Assembly: GCF_009617755.1 (NCBI RefSeq)
Contig: NZ_BGZH01000005.1
Span: 62,001-126,000, forward strand
From: Marinobacter salsuginis
GTDB taxonomy: Bacteria > Pseudomonadota > Gammaproteobacteria > Pseudomonadales > Oleiphilaceae
DNA: 64,000 nucleotides
Reading direction: 5' to 3'
Every line of letters begins with the position of its first letter. Position 1 is the first letter of the stretch. Position numbers and translations under genes: made by a program. Shown in pieces: positions 18,270 to 28,626 of the stretch. A model generated the notes under the pieces. The model was not told the DNA's origin. It worked only from the letters and a program-made list of their open reading frames with translations, and ran no database searches.

Positions 18270-18300
18270 AAAAGGGGCGATGATCAATCGCCCCTTTTTT
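18270..18300. terminator. Bidirectional rho-independent terminator
   Basis: AGGGGCGAT and ATCGCCCCT arms flanked by A-rich and T-rich runs serve both the SDR gene (plus) and the anti-sigma gene (minus, ending 18326). Confidence 0.85.
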
Positions 18301-18325
18301 GCGTTCTGTAAAAGTCGGTGCAGCA

Positions 18326-18964
18326 TCACCGGATGAACGGGTTAAGCATCCGCGTAAACGTGCCGGTGAGCTTGACCGGGGCACTGAGCACAGACAGGGT
18401 AATACAGTCTTCACAACCAACCGCAACCGGCTTGTGCTCGTCTTCGTCGGTCAATACCACGAAGTCCCACTGATTGAACACACCTTTCTGGTCAGCAAAT
18501 GCGCCCTGCAGAACGATGGTTGTTTCCTCGCCACGATGGGTGTGTGCCGGAGCTTTCCCGCCTGCAGCGAGTTTTTGGAGAACAACCTGCTCTTTCTGCC
18601 CGGGGAACCGGTCCGTAATGTCCAGCACACTCACATCCCCAAGCTGACGTTTCCACGGCAAACTGTTGAGGTCTTCGCCAAGAAGCTTCTGAAGCGCGCT
18701 TACCCTTGGGACGGCTGGCGCTGCAGGCTCAACTGACGGCTCACTGTCGATCTTTGAAAGGATGTTGTCGAACATGCTCTCAGAGACAGTGACCTTCGGT
18801 TGCTGTTCCATCATCACAGCACCCAGACTGTCCAGCGTGTCCACACGGCTGCGGCAGTGGGAACACTTGTCCAGGTGGAGCTTGATGCACAGAGCATGGG
18901 GCTCGCTGAGGTTACCTGCGCTGTACTCCATCAGGCTCAGGCTGTCGGGGTGGTGCCGTGTCAT
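18326..18964 (-). CDS. chrR: ChrR-family anti-sigma factor with cupin domain
   Basis: 212 residues. The N-terminal zinc anti-sigma domain has the His/Cys pattern HLDKCSHCRSR; the C-terminal half is a cupin (APAHTHRGEETTIVLQGAF) with metal-type His/Glu ligands. ChrR holds an ECF sigma factor inactive until a signal, singlet oxygen or organic peroxides in the studied members, releases it. Start overlaps the sigma gene stop by 4 bases (ATGA), the usual sigma/anti-sigma operon layout. Confidence 0.9.
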   Translation of the reverse strand: MTRHHPDSLSLMEYSAGNLSEPHALCIKLHLDKCSHCRSRVDTLDSLGAVMMEQQPKVTVSESMFDNILSKIDSEPSVEPAAPAVPRVSALQKLLGEDLNSLPWKRQLGDVSVLDITDRFPGQKEQVVLQKLAAGGKAPAHTHRGEETTIVLQGAFADQKGVFNQWDFVVLTDEDEHKPVAVGCEDCITLSVLSAPVKLTGTFTRMLNPFIR

Positions 18965-19608
18965 ACGTTCTGGTCCTGCAGTATCACTTTCAGTTTGTTC
19001 AATGCCAGCCGCACCCGGCTTTTGACGGTGCCGAGCGGGATGTCCAGCTCGTCCGCCACCATCTGGTGCGACTTGTTTTCCATATACACCTTGGCGATCA
19101 CCGTGATCTGTTCTTCCGGCAGGTGACTCAGGGATTCCCTGATGCGCCTCTCCGACATAAGACGGTGCAATGACGTGACCGGCTCGTTCTCGTTTTCACC
19201 AGGAATCTGCCAAAGGTCTTCTGTCTCAACCGGCATTTCGGCGCTGGTGCGCTGCATCTTTCTCAACATGTCGATGCGCTGGTTACGAGCGATGGTGAAA
19301 ATCCAGGTGGAAGCAGCGGCCTTGCGCCAATCGTAGAGGCACGAACGCCTCCAGATGGATACAAATACCTCTTGCACGAGCTCTTCCGCGTGACTTGCCA
19401 GGCCGTTGGCCATGGCGTAGTACTTGATTTGCGGGCCAAAATGCTCGAACAGCGCGTGATATGCTTCGCGATCCTGGTTCTTACCCACTTTCTGCAGCAT
19501 CTGGCTCCAGGGGTCTTTTCGGCCCTCAGAGCTGGCTGGCTTTTGATCCAGTGTGGTCACCGGACGCTCCTTGACAGTCGCATGATTTGAGCTTGTTCTG
19601 GTCATCAT
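18961..19608 (-). CDS. rpoE: ECF RNA polymerase sigma factor, RpoE/ECF11-like
   Basis: 215 residues from ATG 19608 (an upstream TTG at 19641 would lie before the predicted transcript start). Region 2 is seen in YHALFEHFGPQIKYYAM to ARNQRIDMLRKMQRT, region 4 in LPEEQITVIAKVYMENKSHQMVADELDIPLGTVKSR. It is paired with a ChrR-type anti-sigma factor, so the ECF11 group is expected. A TGATCC-N16-CGTAAA element sits just upstream and is consistent with autoregulation. Confidence 0.88.
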   Translation of the reverse strand: MMTRTSSNHATVKERPVTTLDQKPASSEGRKDPWSQMLQKVGKNQDREAYHALFEHFGPQIKYYAMANGLASHAEELVQEVFVSIWRRSCLYDWRKAAASTWIFTIARNQRIDMLRKMQRTSAEMPVETEDLWQIPGENENEPVTSLHRLMSERRIRESLSHLPEEQITVIAKVYMENKSHQMVADELDIPLGTVKSRVRLALNKLKVILQDQNV

Positions 19609-19643
19609 TCTATGCACTCGTCCCGGGTTTGTCAGTGTCAATG

Positions 19644-19671
19644 TTTACGGATCGGTTTGCCCGGTGGATCA
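19644..19671 (-). promoter_or_regulatory. ECF11-type promoter for the sigma/anti-sigma operon
   Basis: On the minus strand TGATCC (19671-19666), a 16-base spacer and CGTAAA (19649-19644) match what I recall as the RpoE-ChrR consensus. The transcript would begin near 19637, giving a leader of about 30 bases before ATG 19608. Confidence 0.6.
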
Positions 19672-19795
19672 GCCAGTTTGAAAAAAATCAGAAATCTGGC
19701 GCCAGCGACGGTCACCGGTCGTCTCGTCGGTGATTGCCGGAACCCGTAGGGCGGTCTAGTCTGGACAAGACACCGATACCGGAAGACCATCTCCC

Positions 19796-20833
19796 ATGAA
19801 TGCACTCGGCATTACCGGAAACCTGCCCGTTATCCGGGCCCACTATGCGGACATTCTCTGCCAGTTGGCGGAGGACCGTGGGCTGCAACGGTCCCGGTTA
19901 TTGGCGGCCTCCGGAATCCGGCCTTCCATGCTTGGTCACCCGGAGAATTTCATTACCGTTGATCAGTTCAGCGCCCTGTGTCGTGAAAGCCTGGTCCAAA
20001 GCCGCGATCCGGCCCTCGGGCTTGAATACGGCAAACGACTGAAATTCACCACCCACGGCTCCCTTGCCCAGGCCGCCATCAGTTGCGACACCCTCGAGCA
20101 GGCGCTGACGGTGTTGATCAAATATTTCCAGATCCGTTTTGTTTACATGAAGCTGTCTTTCTTCGTGGAGGGCCGCGAGGCGGTGATACAGCTGGATCTT
20201 GCCCACAGTATCGAAGACCTGTACCGGTTCAATGTTGATGTGGTGATGGCGTCGTTGATGGACGTAAATCTTTTGCTGTTCGGACACCGGCTTCTGGATG
20301 GCGGGCGATGCCTTCTGGATTTCCCGGAGCCTGAAAATGCAGCCGCCTATCGCCAACTGTTCGGCAGTCAGATCTCCTTCGCCAGCGGCGTGAATCAGCT
20401 TCGGTTCAAGCGGGTTTTTCTTGATTCGCCTATGTCTCTTTCGAACCCGGTGACCCGTCGGATTGCCGAGGCCCAGTGTGAAGAGGAAATGCGGTTCATA
20501 GAGGGCGCTACGTCGGTCTCGGACCGGGTAATACGTCTTCTAGAAACCGGGCGGAGCCAGCGTTTACCGGCGCTGGAGGAAGTGGCCGAGCACCTGAAGA
20601 TGTCCACAAGGACGCTGCGCCGGCAGCTTGCAGCCGAAGGGGTTCGGTTCCAACAGCTGCAGGACTCGCTCCGACACCGCCGTGCCGTGGACCTGCTGCG
20701 GCGTAATGAGTTGACGATCGACGAGATTGCCGAGGCTCTCGGCTACAGTGATCCCTCCAACTTTGGCCGGGCCTTTCGCAAGTGGGAAGGCGTTGCCCCG
20801 AGCGCCTGGCGTCGCGGACATCAGAAACTCTGA
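19796..20833 (+). CDS. AraC-family transcriptional regulator, OruR/ArgR-like
   Basis: 345 residues. Arabinose_bd-type N-domain (FITVDQFSALCRESLVQSRDPALGLEYG) and C-terminal double helix-turn-helix (HLKMSTRTLRRQLAAEG; IAEALGYSDPSNFGRAFRKW). It resembles the AraC protein at 7618-8700 in architecture. Neighbours give no clear target: speA ends 6 bases beyond its stop on the other strand and the sigma factor operon is divergent. Confidence 0.82.
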   Translation: MNALGITGNLPVIRAHYADILCQLAEDRGLQRSRLLAASGIRPSMLGHPENFITVDQFSALCRESLVQSRDPALGLEYGKRLKFTTHGSLAQAAISCDTLEQALTVLIKYFQIRFVYMKLSFFVEGREAVIQLDLAHSIEDLYRFNVDVVMASLMDVNLLLFGHRLLDGGRCLLDFPEPENAAAYRQLFGSQISFASGVNQLRFKRVFLDSPMSLSNPVTRRIAEAQCEEEMRFIEGATSVSDRVIRLLETGRSQRLPALEEVAEHLKMSTRTLRRQLAAEGVRFQQLQDSLRHRRAVDLLRRNELTIDEIAEALGYSDPSNFGRAFRKWEGVAPSAWRRGHQKL

Positions 20834-20839
20834 TTCTGG

Positions 20840-22750
20840 CTATTCTTCCAGGTAGGTGTAGCCATCCAGACCTGCGGCGAGCTCAGTCATGAGCGCTGAC
20901 TGGGCCTCAGGTGCCATGCCAGAGGTGGCGAACTTGCGTCGATAGGCATCCATCAACGTATCCGGCTCGAAGTTCACATAGCGCAATACCTTGGCCACGG
21001 TATCGCCGTTGATGGGGGCGCTGATCTGGTAGCCACTATCTGCCGTCAGGCGCACATCTACAGAATGGGTGTCGCCAAACAGGTTGTGCATGTCGCCCAG
21101 AATCTCCTGATAGGCGCCGGTCATGAAAAAGCCCATAAGCAACGGCTCACCGGCCTTTTCCTCGGGCAGGGGCAGGGTGGTCTCGGTACCCTGGCCATCC
21201 ACGTATCGGTCGATGCGTCCGTCAGAATCGCAGGTGATGTCCTGGATGACTGCCCGTCGGTTCAGGGGGCGGTCGAGGCCATTGATCGGCATAACCGGGA
21301 AGATCTGGTCGATGCCCCAGACGTCGGGTAATGACTGGAACAGGGAGAAGTTCACGAACAGCTTCTCCGCCAGTTTCTCGTTGAGCTCGTCGATGATTTC
21401 CCGGTGGGCGCGATTGCTGCTGTCCAGTTGATCCCGCAACAGTCGGCAACAGCGGGTGTACAGCGTTTCGGCATCCGCCCGTTCCTGCAGGGATAGCACC
21501 CCGTGGGCAAACTGGGCATGAACATCGGCCATGGCGTGCAGCACGTCATGGTAGATCTCTGCCAGCGAGCGCGGCGTGCTGGCATCCTGCAGGCTTTCAA
21601 GATCGCGCCAGAGGTCGTGCAATGGTGCCGACGCCGCATCGTCCGGCTGCTCCGGCGACCGGTTTTCTGGCGCTTCGCGGTCAATCACGTTGGTCACCAG
21701 CACCGAATGGTGGGCGGTCAGGGCGCGCCCGGATTCGCTGATCAGGTCCGGATGGGGAATGCCGTGGCGATTGCACTCGGCCTGGAGTACGTGCACGACA
21801 TTGTAGGCGTACTCGTACACGCTGTAGTTCATGGAGCAGCTGCTGCGGGAGCGAGTGCCCTCGTAGTCTACTCCCAAGCCACCGCCGATATCCACGGTGC
21901 CCACGGGGGCGCCCATCTGACGCAACTCGCTGTAAAAGCGGGCGCATTCCCTGAGCCCGGTCTGGATATCCCGGATATTGGCGATCTGGGAGCCAAGGTG
22001 GAAATGCAGCAACTGCAGGGTATGGAGCGCTCCTGCGTCACGCAGTGTGTTGACGACATCCAGCACCTGGCTGGCAGACAGGCCGAATTTGGACTTCTCA
22101 CCACCCGTGTTCTGCCAGTTGCCTTTGCCGATGGTCGCAAGTCGCGCGCGCACCCCGATCAGCGGCGATACGCCGAGGCGCTCCGCTTCCTCCAGGATCA
22201 GTGGCAGTTCCGACTTTTTCTCAACGACGATGAACACCCGGTGGCCCAGGGTCTGGCCAATTAGGGCCAGGCGAATATACTCCCGATCCTTGTAGCCGTT
22301 GCAGACGATCACCGATCCTGGATGCTGTGACATGGCCAACACCGCCATCAGTTCCGGTTTGCTGCCCGCTTCGAGGCCGATCTGGCCTTTCGAGGCGGCC
22401 GGCTCGGTGGCCAGCAGCTCCTCGACCACGCGTCGCTGCTGGTTAACCTTGATCGGATAAACCGCCGTGTAGCGTCCCTGGTAGGCGTGCTCTCCTGCGA
22501 CCTTGTTAAAGGCATTACACAGTTTGTTGACCCGGTCGTGCAGGATATCAACGAAGCGAACCAGCACCGGCAGTTGAACGCCGGAGTCGGTGAGAGCCCG
22601 GGTCAACTCCGGCAGGTTGATTCGGGCGTCGCTGTGGCCGCGATCCGGGCGGATCAATACCTCGCCCTGATCATTGACACCGATATAGCCATCGCTCCAG
22701 TGGGCAATGTTGTAGACCTTGTGGGCCGGGGTGGCGCTGGCTTCGTTCAT
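20840..22750 (-). CDS. speA: Biosynthetic arginine decarboxylase
   Basis: 636 residues from ATG 22750. PLP-dependent fold III enzyme converting arginine to agmatine, the entry to putrescine. PLP Lys is in YPIKVNQQRRVVEEL; HFHLGSQI and VDIGGGLGVDYEGTRS are typical SpeA motifs; the C-terminal active-site Cys region (ITCDSDGRID) is present. An upstream extension of the frame is not typical of the family. It is divergent from speE, so both polyamine genes share one control region. Confidence 0.93.
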   Translation of the reverse strand: MNEASATPAHKVYNIAHWSDGYIGVNDQGEVLIRPDRGHSDARINLPELTRALTDSGVQLPVLVRFVDILHDRVNKLCNAFNKVAGEHAYQGRYTAVYPIKVNQQRRVVEELLATEPAASKGQIGLEAGSKPELMAVLAMSQHPGSVIVCNGYKDREYIRLALIGQTLGHRVFIVVEKKSELPLILEEAERLGVSPLIGVRARLATIGKGNWQNTGGEKSKFGLSASQVLDVVNTLRDAGALHTLQLLHFHLGSQIANIRDIQTGLRECARFYSELRQMGAPVGTVDIGGGLGVDYEGTRSRSSCSMNYSVYEYAYNVVHVLQAECNRHGIPHPDLISESGRALTAHHSVLVTNVIDREAPENRSPEQPDDAASAPLHDLWRDLESLQDASTPRSLAEIYHDVLHAMADVHAQFAHGVLSLQERADAETLYTRCCRLLRDQLDSSNRAHREIIDELNEKLAEKLFVNFSLFQSLPDVWGIDQIFPVMPINGLDRPLNRRAVIQDITCDSDGRIDRYVDGQGTETTLPLPEEKAGEPLLMGFFMTGAYQEILGDMHNLFGDTHSVDVRLTADSGYQISAPINGDTVAKVLRYVNFEPDTLMDAYRRKFATSGMAPEAQSALMTELAAGLDGYTYLEE

Positions 22751-22928
22751 GCTTGCTATCCTGTCAGGAAACACTGGCCGCCATTGTATGGATTCCCACT
22801 CCGGGCTAAAAGCACCCGGTGTGGAAAAAACCTGGCCATTCACCGCGATTATCGCTTTAGCTCACGAGGGGGCACCCCTACAATACGCCCTTTCAATTCA
22901 GCCCATGGCCCACAGCGGGAGGCAAGAC

Positions 22929-23810
22929 ATGACAGCACTCAACGACGGCTGGTTTACTGAGGTATTCCAGGACCAGGGGACGGCGTTTTCCCTGCAGGTG
23001 AAAAGGAAGCTTCATGAGGAGCAGACACCGTTCCAGAAACTGGAAATCTACGAGACCGAGACCTTCGGTAACCTGATGGTTCTGGATGGCTGCGTGATGC
23101 TGACCACCCGCGATAATTTCCTGTACCACGAGATGATGACCCATCCGGCCCTGTTCACTCATCGGGATCCCAGAAAGGTGGTCATTGTCGGCGGCGGTGA
23201 CTGCGGCACCCTGAAAGAGGTGCTCAAACATCCGGGCGTCGAAGAAGCCTGGCAGGTGGAAATCGACGAGCGTGTCACCCGTATGTCAGAGAAGTATTTC
23301 CCGGAGCTGTGCGAAGCGAACAGTGATCCGCGCGCCAATTTCTTCTTCGGGGATGGCATCCAGTGGATGCGGGACATTGAGCCGAACAGTGTCGACCTGA
23401 TCATCATCGACAGCACCGATCCGGTCGGTCCCGCCGAAGGCCTGTTTGCCCTGGATTTCTACCGGGATGCCATGCTGGCGCTGCGTGAAGGTGGCATCAT
23501 TGTCCAGCAGAGCGAATCACCGCTCTTGCACACCGACAACATCATCAAAGGCATTCACGAGGACATGCGCAAGGCCGGATTCGAGCACGTGCAGACCTTG
23601 CCATTCCCGCAGCCGGTCTATCCGACCGGCTGGTGGAGTTGCACCATGGCCAGCAAGGAGAACCCGGTCAAATACTTCCGTGAGGAAGATGCCAACAATC
23701 GGCCATTCGTCACCCGCTATTACAATGCCGGCGTGCATCGGGGTGCGTTGGCAATGCCTCAGTTCATGGTGGACGCACTGGAAGATGAGGTTCGACCGGA
23801 AGAAGGCTGA
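22929..23810 (+). CDS. speE: Polyamine aminopropyltransferase (spermidine synthase)
   Basis: 293 residues from ATG 22929, which follows a GGGAGG ribosome site; longer in-frame starts have none. It transfers aminopropyl from decarboxylated SAM to putrescine (or agmatine). Seen: gate region LVLDG-like (NLMVLDGCVMLTTRDNF), SAM loop VIVGGGDCGTLKEVLKH, FFGDGIQWM, and IIDSTDPVGPAEGLF with the catalytic Asp. Note GGGDC where many members have GGGDG. Divergent from speA; ends in a terminator. Confidence 0.92.
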   Translation: MTALNDGWFTEVFQDQGTAFSLQVKRKLHEEQTPFQKLEIYETETFGNLMVLDGCVMLTTRDNFLYHEMMTHPALFTHRDPRKVVIVGGGDCGTLKEVLKHPGVEEAWQVEIDERVTRMSEKYFPELCEANSDPRANFFFGDGIQWMRDIEPNSVDLIIIDSTDPVGPAEGLFALDFYRDAMLALREGGIIVQQSESPLLHTDNIIKGIHEDMRKAGFEHVQTLPFPQPVYPTGWWSCTMASKENPVKYFREEDANNRPFVTRYYNAGVHRGALAMPQFMVDALEDEVRPEEG

Positions 23811-23827
23811 GTAAGGTCTGCAAAGAA

Positions 23828-23858
23828 AAAAAGGGGCGCCAGATGGCGCCCCTTTTTT
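23828..23858. terminator. Bidirectional rho-independent terminator
   Basis: AGGGGCGCC-AGAT-GGCGCCCCT stem with flanking A and T runs, between convergent speE and amtB. Confidence 0.88.
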
Positions 23859-23877
23859 TCGTGCTTTGTGTCAGGGC

Positions 23878-25161
23878 TTACTGCTTGCCGCTGACAAACT
23901 CCGGATAGGCTTCCATACCGCACTCGGACAGATCCACACCTTCGTACTCGTCTTCTTCGCTGACCCGAATGCCCATGACGGCTTTCAGGATGCTCCAGAC
24001 GATCAGGCTGGTAACGAATACCCAGACGAAGATGGTGAGCATGCCGACCAGCTGACCCATGAAGGTAGCGTCTGCGTCGGACAGGAGAACCGCGAAGATA
24101 CCCCAGATACCAACCACGCCGTGCACAGAGATGGCACCGACCGGGTCGTCAATGCGCAGCTTGTCCATGGTCACGATGGAGAACACAACCAGGGTGCCAC
24201 CGATGGCGCCAATGATGGTGGCGAGCAGGGGAGACGGGTCCGCCGGCTCGGCAGTGATGGCAACCAGACCAGCCAGGGCGCCGTTCAGGGCCATGGTCAG
24301 GTCAGCCTTGCCGAACATCAGGCGAGCTACGATCAGGGCAGCAATCAGGCCACCGGCTGCAGCCGCGTTGGTGTTCAGGAACACGTTGGCAACTTCGTTG
24401 GCAACACCGATACCACCCAGCTTCAGGGTAGAGCCACCGTTGAACCCGAACCAGCCCATCCACAGGATGAAGGTACCAAGCGTTGCCAGGGGCAGGTTGG
24501 CACCCGGGAAGGCGCGGATCTCGCCTTTGGCGCCGTACTTGCCTTTACGGGCGCCGAGGAGGATAACGCCAGCCAGGGCTGCAGCTGCGCCGGCCATGTG
24601 AACGATACCGGAACCGGCGTAGTCGCTGTAGCTCAGCTCGTACATGCCGAATACCGCGTCGCCGTTCCAGGTCCAGGAACCCTGCATCGGGTAGATGAAA
24701 CCACACATAACAACCGCGAAAGCAAGGAAAGCCCAGAGCTTCATGCGCTCGGCCACGGCACCGGAAACGATGGACATGGCGGTCGCAACGAAGACAACCT
24801 GGAAGAAGAAGTCGGAAGCGCCACTGTACTCACCCATGTCGCTGAAACCAGCTTCGGTAGAGGCTGCAATGACACCGGCAATGGCTGCGTCGTCCATCTC
24901 GGCCACAGTTGTGACGCCGCTCAGGAAGATGCCACCGTCGTACATGATGTCGTAGCCGACAATCAGGTACATGGTACAGGCGACCGCAAACAGGGCCACG
25001 TTTTTGGTCAGGATTTCGGTGGTGTTCTTGGCACGCACCAGGCCAGCTTCCAGCATGGCAAAGCCGGCGGCCATCCACATGACCAGGGCACCGCAAATCA
25101 GGAAGTAAAAGGTATCCAGCGCATACTGGAGTTCAAAAATGTGATTTAGATTGCTTTCCAT
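23878..25161 (-). CDS. amtB: Ammonium transporter
   Basis: 427 residues, Amt/Rh family with 11 membrane helices. Seen: the LICGALVMWMAAGFAMLEAGLVRAKN opening, the FFQVVFVATAMSIVSGAVAER segment, and FILWMGWFGFNGGSTL with the twin-His pore region later (SVHGVVGIWG). No long signal peptide; the short N-terminus is typical of proteins that use helix 1 for insertion. It follows glnK by 74 bases on the same strand, forming the usual nitrogen-regulated glnK-amtB operon. Confidence 0.95.
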   Translation of the reverse strand: MESNLNHIFELQYALDTFYFLICGALVMWMAAGFAMLEAGLVRAKNTTEILTKNVALFAVACTMYLIVGYDIMYDGGIFLSGVTTVAEMDDAAIAGVIAASTEAGFSDMGEYSGASDFFFQVVFVATAMSIVSGAVAERMKLWAFLAFAVVMCGFIYPMQGSWTWNGDAVFGMYELSYSDYAGSGIVHMAGAAAALAGVILLGARKGKYGAKGEIRAFPGANLPLATLGTFILWMGWFGFNGGSTLKLGGIGVANEVANVFLNTNAAAAGGLIAALIVARLMFGKADLTMALNGALAGLVAITAEPADPSPLLATIIGAIGGTLVVFSIVTMDKLRIDDPVGAISVHGVVGIWGIFAVLLSDADATFMGQLVGMLTIFVWVFVTSLIVWSILKAVMGIRVSEEDEYEGVDLSECGMEAYPEFVSGKQ

Positions 25162-25235
25162 ATGAAGCCCTCCGCACGAGGCTTTTCAGGTTATAAAAAT
25201 TTTTTGCGTTGGCTGTTCGAATTATCAGAGCTGGT

Positions 25236-26252
<1,017 letters not shown>

Positions 26253-26273
26253 TCATTACCATGGAAGGTTGTC

Positions 26274-27806
26274 ATGCTTGCTATCGTTCATTCCCGCGCC
26301 TCAATTGGCGTGTCAGCGCCGGCCGTTACCGTCGAGGTCCATCTTTCCGGCGGTCTGCCGGCGCTATCGATCGTGGGCCTGCCGGAAACCGGTGTCCGAG
26401 AAAGCAAGGAGCGCGTTCGGAGCGCTCTCCTGAACGCCGGCTTCGAGTTTCCTGCCCGCAGAATCACCATTAATCTTGCGCCTGCCGATCTTCCCAAGGA
26501 GGGAGGTCGGTTCGATTTGCCCATCGCTCTGGGCATTCTGGCAGCCTCGGGACAGATCCCGGTGGAGAGTCTTTCCGATTGCGAATTTCTGGGCGAATTG
26601 TCCCTTGATGGTGCATTGAGGCCGCTCAAGGGTGTATTGCCGGCTGTGCTGGCGGCCCGGCAAGATCAGCGGAGTTTGCTCGTTCCGCATGGCAATGCCG
26701 AGGAGGCGGCCCTGGCCAGCCAGGGTGACGTTCTGGCGGCCGGCCACCTGCTGGCGGTGTGCGAGCATTTGAGTGGCCGCGCCCGCCTGGTGCCAGTGCC
26801 GCGATCCTCGCTGGAACAGGCGCCGGCCACTCAGGGTGAGGTGCCGGATCTGTCGGATGTGCGTGGCCAGCGGGTACCCCGAAGGGCTCTGGAGGTCGCT
26901 GCGGCTGGCAACCACAACCTGTTGTTCTTCGGTCCACCGGGAACCGGCAAGAGTATGCTCGCCAGTCGGTTGCCCGGCATTCTTCCGGGGCTGGAGGATG
27001 CAGCGGCCATGGAAGTGGCCAGCGTCCATTCGGTGGCCGGGCTTCCGATTCGTTCCGGGGGCTGGCGGGAGCCGCCGTTCCGATCGCCTCACCACACCGC
27101 ATCGGCCGTCGCTCTGGTGGGCGGTGGAAGCAGCCCGAGGCCCGGTGAAATCTCCCTCGCGCATCGGGGCGTACTGTTTCTCGACGAGTTGCCAGAATTC
27201 GAGCGTCGAGTGCTCGAGGTGTTGCGGGAACCGATGGAAACCGGCGAGATTTCGATCAGTCGCGCGGCGCGGCAGGTGAATTTTCCGGCCCGTTTTCAGG
27301 TGGTGGGTGCAATGAATCCTTGTCCCTGTGGCTATAGCGGTCATCCCACCATTGAGTGTCAGTGTACGCCACAACAGGTCGCGCGGTACCGGTCGAAAAT
27401 CTCCGGGCCGCTCCTGGACAGGTTCGATCTCCACGTTGAAGTGCCTGTGCAGGGTGGGGACATACTGATGCGGCAGGGTGGCGATGGCGAAACCAGCGCC
27501 ACCGTTCGGGAGCGTGTGTTGGCTGCGAGGGCCCGGCAAGCAGAGCGGGGTTGCCTGAATGCCGCACTGTCCGGGCGTGATCTGCAGTCCGCATGCCGAC
27601 TTGATGGCACCGGTGAACGACTGCTCACCGGTGCGATGGAAAAGCTGGGCCTCTCTGCCCGGGCGTTGCACCGCATATTGCGGGTTGCCAGAACGCTTGC
27701 GGATCTGGAGGGCTGTGAAGAGCTAGGCCAGAGCCATCTGGTTGAAGCGCTGGGTTACCGGCAACTGGACCGACAACAGGGCCGCAACTCGGTGGTATCC
27801 GCCTGA
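26274..27806 (+). CDS. comM: Magnesium-chelatase-like AAA+ ATPase ComM (YifB)
   Basis: 510 residues. An N-terminal ChlI-like S5-fold domain (residues 1-170) is followed by an AAA+ core with Walker A FGPPGTGKSMLAS, Walker B GVLFLDELPEF, a Cys cluster (NPCPCGYSGHP and ECQCTP) and a C-terminal helical domain. ComM is a hexameric helicase that promotes branch migration in natural transformation; here pilT and pilU in the same window make competence conceivable but other competence genes are not seen. Confidence 0.9.
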   Translation: MLAIVHSRASIGVSAPAVTVEVHLSGGLPALSIVGLPETGVRESKERVRSALLNAGFEFPARRITINLAPADLPKEGGRFDLPIALGILAASGQIPVESLSDCEFLGELSLDGALRPLKGVLPAVLAARQDQRSLLVPHGNAEEAALASQGDVLAAGHLLAVCEHLSGRARLVPVPRSSLEQAPATQGEVPDLSDVRGQRVPRRALEVAAAGNHNLLFFGPPGTGKSMLASRLPGILPGLEDAAAMEVASVHSVAGLPIRSGGWREPPFRSPHHTASAVALVGGGSSPRPGEISLAHRGVLFLDELPEFERRVLEVLREPMETGEISISRAARQVNFPARFQVVGAMNPCPCGYSGHPTIECQCTPQQVARYRSKISGPLLDRFDLHVEVPVQGGDILMRQGGDGETSATVRERVLAARARQAERGCLNAALSGRDLQSACRLDGTGERLLTGAMEKLGLSARALHRILRVARTLADLEGCEELGQSHLVEALGYRQLDRQQGRNSVVSA

Positions 27807-27877
27807 GCGACGACACTCTGGTAAACTGTTGGCAAATACCGTTAAACAGACCCGCTGCCTGCGGTTAAGGATTGCAG

Positions 27878-28609
27878 ATGACAGACCAGAAAGAACCGCA
27901 AGATCCCAAAGATTCCGCCGATTCCCCGGTCACGACCCGTCGCGGTGTGCGTAGCTTCGTTCTGCGGCAGGGCCGCATGACGGAAGGCCAGAAAAAGGCG
28001 TTTGAACGGAGTTGGCCGAAGTACGGCCTGACCCGCGAGAACGGAATGATCGACCCTCGTGAGGTTTTTGGCCGAGACAACATGCTTAACCTGGAAATCG
28101 GTTTTGGCATGGGACGGTCCCTGGCAGAGATGGCCGAAGCGGCTCCCGAGCAGGATTTTATCGGGGTTGAAGTTCATCAGCCCGGTGTCGGCGCATTGCT
28201 CAAGGAGATCGAGGATCGGGGCCTTGAAAATGTCCGGATATACAGTATCGATGCCAACGATGTCATTGATCTTTGCCTGCCGGACGCCTGTCTTGATCGC
28301 GTGATGGTGTTCTTCCCGGACCCCTGGCACAAGAAAAAGCATCACAAGCGTCGACTGATCCAGCACGAGTTCGTCCAGCGGGTCCGTCACAAGCTGAGGG
28401 TCGGTGGCATCCTGCACCTGGCGACTGATTGGGAAAACTACGCCGAGCACATGCTTGAGGTAATGAATGAGTCCGAGGGCTTTGCCAATACTCAGGAGTC
28501 CGGCGGCTATTCGCCTCGCCCCGACGACCGTCCCATTACCAAGTTTGAAAAGCGGGGTGAAACCCTGGGCCACGGTGTCTGGGACTTGCTGTTCTACCGG
28601 ACGAACTGA
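27878..28609 (+). CDS. trmB: tRNA (guanine(46)-N7)-methyltransferase
   Basis: 243 residues from ATG 27878 (a TTG two codons earlier is possible). SAM-dependent enzyme methylating G46 of tRNA. Motifs: [15 protein letters not shown] (SAM loop), [13 protein letters not shown], and [16 protein letters not shown], the family signature. Same-strand neighbour comM lies 71 bases upstream. Confidence 0.94.
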   Translation: MTDQKEPQDPKDSADSPVTTRRGVRSFVLRQGRMTEGQKKAFERSWPKYGLTRENGMIDPREVFGRDNMLNLEIGFGMGRSLAEMAEAAPEQDFIGVEVHQPGVGALLKEIEDRGLENVRIYSIDANDVIDLCLPDACLDRVMVFFPDPWHKKKHHKRRLIQHEFVQRVRHKLRVGGILHLATDWENYAEHMLEVMNESEGFANTQESGGYSPRPDDRPITKFEKRGETLGHGVWDLLFYRTN

Positions 28610-28626
28610 TTGCCGGCGAACAGGGA

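Noticed and set aside
23866..25149. 427-codon plus-strand ORF opposite amtB
   Set aside because: A mirror frame of amtB caused by its codon bias; amtB has clear family motifs.
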